A stretch of DNA of 64,000 nt from MED-G105 sp039025235. Its GTDB lineage: Bacteria; Pseudomonadota; Alphaproteobacteria; Caulobacterales; Parvularculaceae. Both the position numbers and the translations under genes were made by a program. The notes below the pieces were generated by a model. The model did not search any database. It saw only the letters and a program-made list of their open reading frames with translations, and was not told where the DNA came from. Every line of letters starts with the position of its first letter. Within the stretch, counting starts at the first letter, position 1. Of this stretch, positions 61,748 through 64,000 are shown one piece after another. The stretch covers positions 309,838 through 373,837 of the forward strand of contig JBCCOS010000001.1 in NCBI GenBank assembly GCA_039025235.1, given 5' to 3'.

Positions 61748-63340
61748 TTATTTGATTGTTTGTTTGCCAAAGTCTTTTGCATCGATGTACACGCGTTCGA
61801 ACTCGCACTTGTCATCTATTGCGGGTAGAAATTGTTCTCGAAAGAAATCGAAAAAGCTGACATTGTTTAGCTCAAAATCAGTCGCCCCCATTGCAACAAC
61901 TAAATTATAGCGAGGAACTACATAGATAAATTGTCCACCAATACCGCTGCCGAGAATACTCCAGATGGCTCGACCTTTTTCTGTCTCAGATTTGGTAATA
62001 ACCCATCCATATCCGTACGCAAACCGATCTACGTTAAAGATTAGGGACTTGACCGAAGTGGCCTCGATTATCCAATCTTCAGGCACGATTTGTTTTCCGT
62101 TCCATTGCCCTTTGTTAAGAAGGAGTTGCCCTATTTTGACCATTGCCATGGGGCGCATCAAAACAGTGCTACCTGCCAAAACCGGTGCATCTTTATTTGA
62201 CTTGCCGCCATACACGGCGGCGTAGCTATCGAAGTATGAGCGTGGCTCACCGAGAGGCGTAAGTAACGCTTGCTGGAGATATTCTGAAAGATGCATGCCC
62301 GTCGCACGTTGTAACGTAAAACCGACGAGGTTTATTAAATTAGTGTTATAGTTGAAGTACGGACCCGGCGCATTAGAAACAACTGTTTGTCCAAATGTAT
62401 TGTCTATCCAACCTGTTTCTTCGTAAATCGACTCTTGATTACCAGAATATCGTTTGTCTCGATGCCCGTCACCCCAACCCAATACGTTTCCCATACGAAG
62501 TAATACCCGCGGCATTACACCGGCGGCTCCACCCTCGCTGGTCATCCAGGTTGATGATTCATAGTCTGGAAAGTAAGGATTGATTGATGCTGAGAGGTCA
62601 ATTTTCCCCTGTTTTTCGGCAATGCCGGCAAGGAGGCTGGTAATACTTTTAGATATTGAATATTGGTGCCACAAGCGATTTGGTTCAACACCATGAAAAT
62701 ACTCCTCAAGGACAAGGTTCCCATTTCTTGCAATAAGTAGAAACCCAGGTCGCGCTACTTTATTCCCAACCATAATGGTTTCGACCGTGTTTTCGATTTT
62801 GTCTTTGTCAATCCCTTCTTTTGCCAGCGTTGATACTGGCAAGCCGTTGCTGGTTTTTTGGGGCGGGTGATATTCGTATTCTGAGATTATCGCTCCATCT
62901 GGGCGCAAACGGGCAACGTCAAACTTTCTGAAACGCGGGTCGTTGTGACGATAAAACGTGAGATTGAGAGTTTTCCCGGTGGGGTCTTTGAATATCACGG
63001 CTAACGACGTGTCATTCGGATTCTGCACTGCCGTCATATCCACCGGCCCGGCCATGAATTTGTTAAGGTCGAAATAGGGAAAAATCGCGCGGAATTGACC
63101 TTCTAATTTGTCACCGTTTTTTTGGGCGGTGATTGAGTAGATTGGCGCTTCTGGCTCTTGCGCCGGGTCCATGAGGAAAACGCGGTATCCGTCGTTCGAA
63201 CCCTTAATATCAAGTGAGGCGTACCCGGTAATTTCCATTTCAGGCGTAGCGGCACGCCAATGACCTTCAAAGTCGACCGCGGCGTTGGCGTGAGTAACTG
63301 TTATCAATGATATTGGCCCCAGCACAGAAAGGTAAGTCAT
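61748..63340 (-). CDS. Exported serine hydrolase (beta-lactamase fold) with N-terminal beta domain
   Basis: This encodes 530 residues from ATG 63340, which gives a proper signal peptide (MTYLSVLGPISLITVTHANA); a TTG frame from 63430 would not. The first 150 residues form a beta-rich extra domain (FEGHWRAATPEMEITGYASL). The hydrolase part has SISK in YSISKSITSL, YNTN for the Tyr motif and GSGIGGQFI as the third. It is larger than the others because of the extra domain. A lone gene flanked by two repeat B copies. Confidence 0.85.
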   Translation of the reverse strand: MTYLSVLGPISLITVTHANAAVDFEGHWRAATPEMEITGYASLDIKGSNDGYRVFLMDPAQEPEAPIYSITAQKNGDKLEGQFRAIFPYFDLNKFMAGPVDMTAVQNPNDTSLAVIFKDPTGKTLNLTFYRHNDPRFRKFDVARLRPDGAIISEYEYHPPQKTSNGLPVSTLAKEGIDKDKIENTVETIMVGNKVARPGFLLIARNGNLVLEEYFHGVEPNRLWHQYSISKSITSLLAGIAEKQGKIDLSASINPYFPDYESSTWMTSEGGAAGVMPRVLLRMGNVLGWGDGHRDKRYSGNQESIYEETGWIDNTFGQTVVSNAPGPYFNYNTNLINLVGFTLQRATGMHLSEYLQQALLTPLGEPRSYFDSYAAVYGGKSNKDAPVLAGSTVLMRPMAMVKIGQLLLNKGQWNGKQIVPEDWIIEATSVKSLIFNVDRFAYGYGWVITKSETEKGRAIWSILGSGIGGQFIYVVPRYNLVVAMGATDFELNNVSFFDFFREQFLPAIDDKCEFERVYIDAKDFGKQTIK

Positions 63341-64000
63341 TCCGTATGCAAAACTATTTACCTTAAGTGCGAGACAGGTTATTTCCTGAGAAAAGACAAA
63401 GGCTGAACGTGCTAGATTGAACAATGACAATCTCTAACCTTCGCTATATGCTTCATGCTTTTGAAGCAACTTATATAATTCGTCTTCGGCTAACGCCGAA
63501 AAAGCCACAATTATCCGACAGCCCCGTAGTGCAGTGCGTATGCTGTATTTTTACATAACAAAAAAGAGTTCACTCAAGAATGGAACGCGGTCGCTCGAAA
63601 TCGAGTAGTTGAATATGTCCATAACCCGCCCGTATTATTCCTGTGGTGAATTAAAGTCATAGGATTGAGTTATTCGTCTGCTTCGATCTACCAAAGAGCA
63701 GCACCATATGGTCTGGTCGAAGGGAAGTTCCTCACGGAAGTTGACATTTCAAAAAAGTTTGAATGCAAATCGACAGTCTGTTTTGCAAAGAATAGATTGG
63801 GCATAAGTATTTTATTTAATTCATCAATAGGCTGTTGAACTGATGAGCATGCTGCAGAAATTAGAGCCTGTTGCAGCAAAAGTGGTTCACCGGTTTTGCG
63901 GTTCGCAACAGGCTCCAACGAGACTCTAGAGCCGTTTGCTGAATCAGCTTGAATGCAAACGGCTGTAGAATAATTTTATGGCCGCTCGCTCCTCCGAGTG
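63341..64000. other. Right edge with repeat B copy 3, no gene
   Basis: Repeat B copy 3 lies at 63,862-63,969. No coding frame is convincing; the next gene lies outside the window. Confidence 0.45.
63862..63969 (-). repeat. Interspersed double-hairpin repeat B, copy 3
   Basis: It is inverted relative to 61,167-61,274, with GTTGCGAACCGCAAAACCGG and AGAGTCTCGTTGGAGCC shared exactly on the opposite strand. Confidence 0.8.

Overview
The window looks like part of an alphaproteobacterial chromosome of moderate G+C. This rests on the general character of the housekeeping and catabolic genes, the small multicopy palindromic repeats and the type of mobilisation genes. I cannot name the genus from the sequence alone. 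About half of the window is accessory DNA.

Region 1 (1-14.9 kb) is plasmid- or ICE-like. The 5' end of a serine recombinase gene runs off the left edge, with a small partner gene beside it. It is followed by a leftward operon with a TraD/VirD4-type coupling ATPase and three envelope proteins. Then come a ParB-like gene, an unknown two-gene cassette with an ankyrin protein behind a palindromic operator, a ParE-type toxin-antitoxin pair, a resolvase, a lipoprotein, a coiled-coil protein and an FCP1/NIF-type HAD phosphatase. A matching relaxase and MobC-like pair lies at 27.6-29.3 kb, so 1-29.6 kb is probably one mosaic mobilisable island.

Region 2 (15.1-27.5 kb) lies between and around two related IS3-family elements. 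It holds the most interesting locus, a block of seven exported-protein genes: a lipoprotein, a trypsin-like protease, a MORN-type protein, a Tat lipoprotein with transpeptidase-like and peptidoglycan-binding features, a Tat-exported zinc metalloprotease and two secreted unknowns. The first lipoprotein has features that recall bacterial gasdermins, with a basic KKRGR site 22 residues from its C-terminus. The adjacent protease has the Asp that sets Lys/Arg specificity. I propose this pair as a possible envelope-located, protease-activated effector system. This is a hypothesis, not an established function.

Region 3 (29.7-44.9 kb) is more chromosomal. It has a large ThuA/HEAT/cytochrome c lipoprotein, an operon with the two halves of a Tm-1-like protein split around an SRPBCC protein, an AraC regulator, an MFS transporter, a serine hydrolase, two SDR enzymes, a glutathione S-transferase and rlmB.

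Region 4 (45.2-47.2 kb) starts with tRNA-Tyr. An AlkB/DUF2431 gene pair lies between this tRNA and a damaged tRNA-Tyr-like copy, in an arrangement like a very small tRNA-integrated island.

Region 5 (47.5-64 kb) is catabolic: a LysR regulator, an enolase-superfamily enzyme, a class III aminotransferase, two serine hydrolases, a YkvI-type transporter, an FMN-dependent hydroxy-acid oxidase, a phytanoyl-CoA dioxygenase-like protein, a ThDP enzyme and a class II aldolase remnant. Two families of interspersed palindromic repeats are scattered through 29-64 kb.
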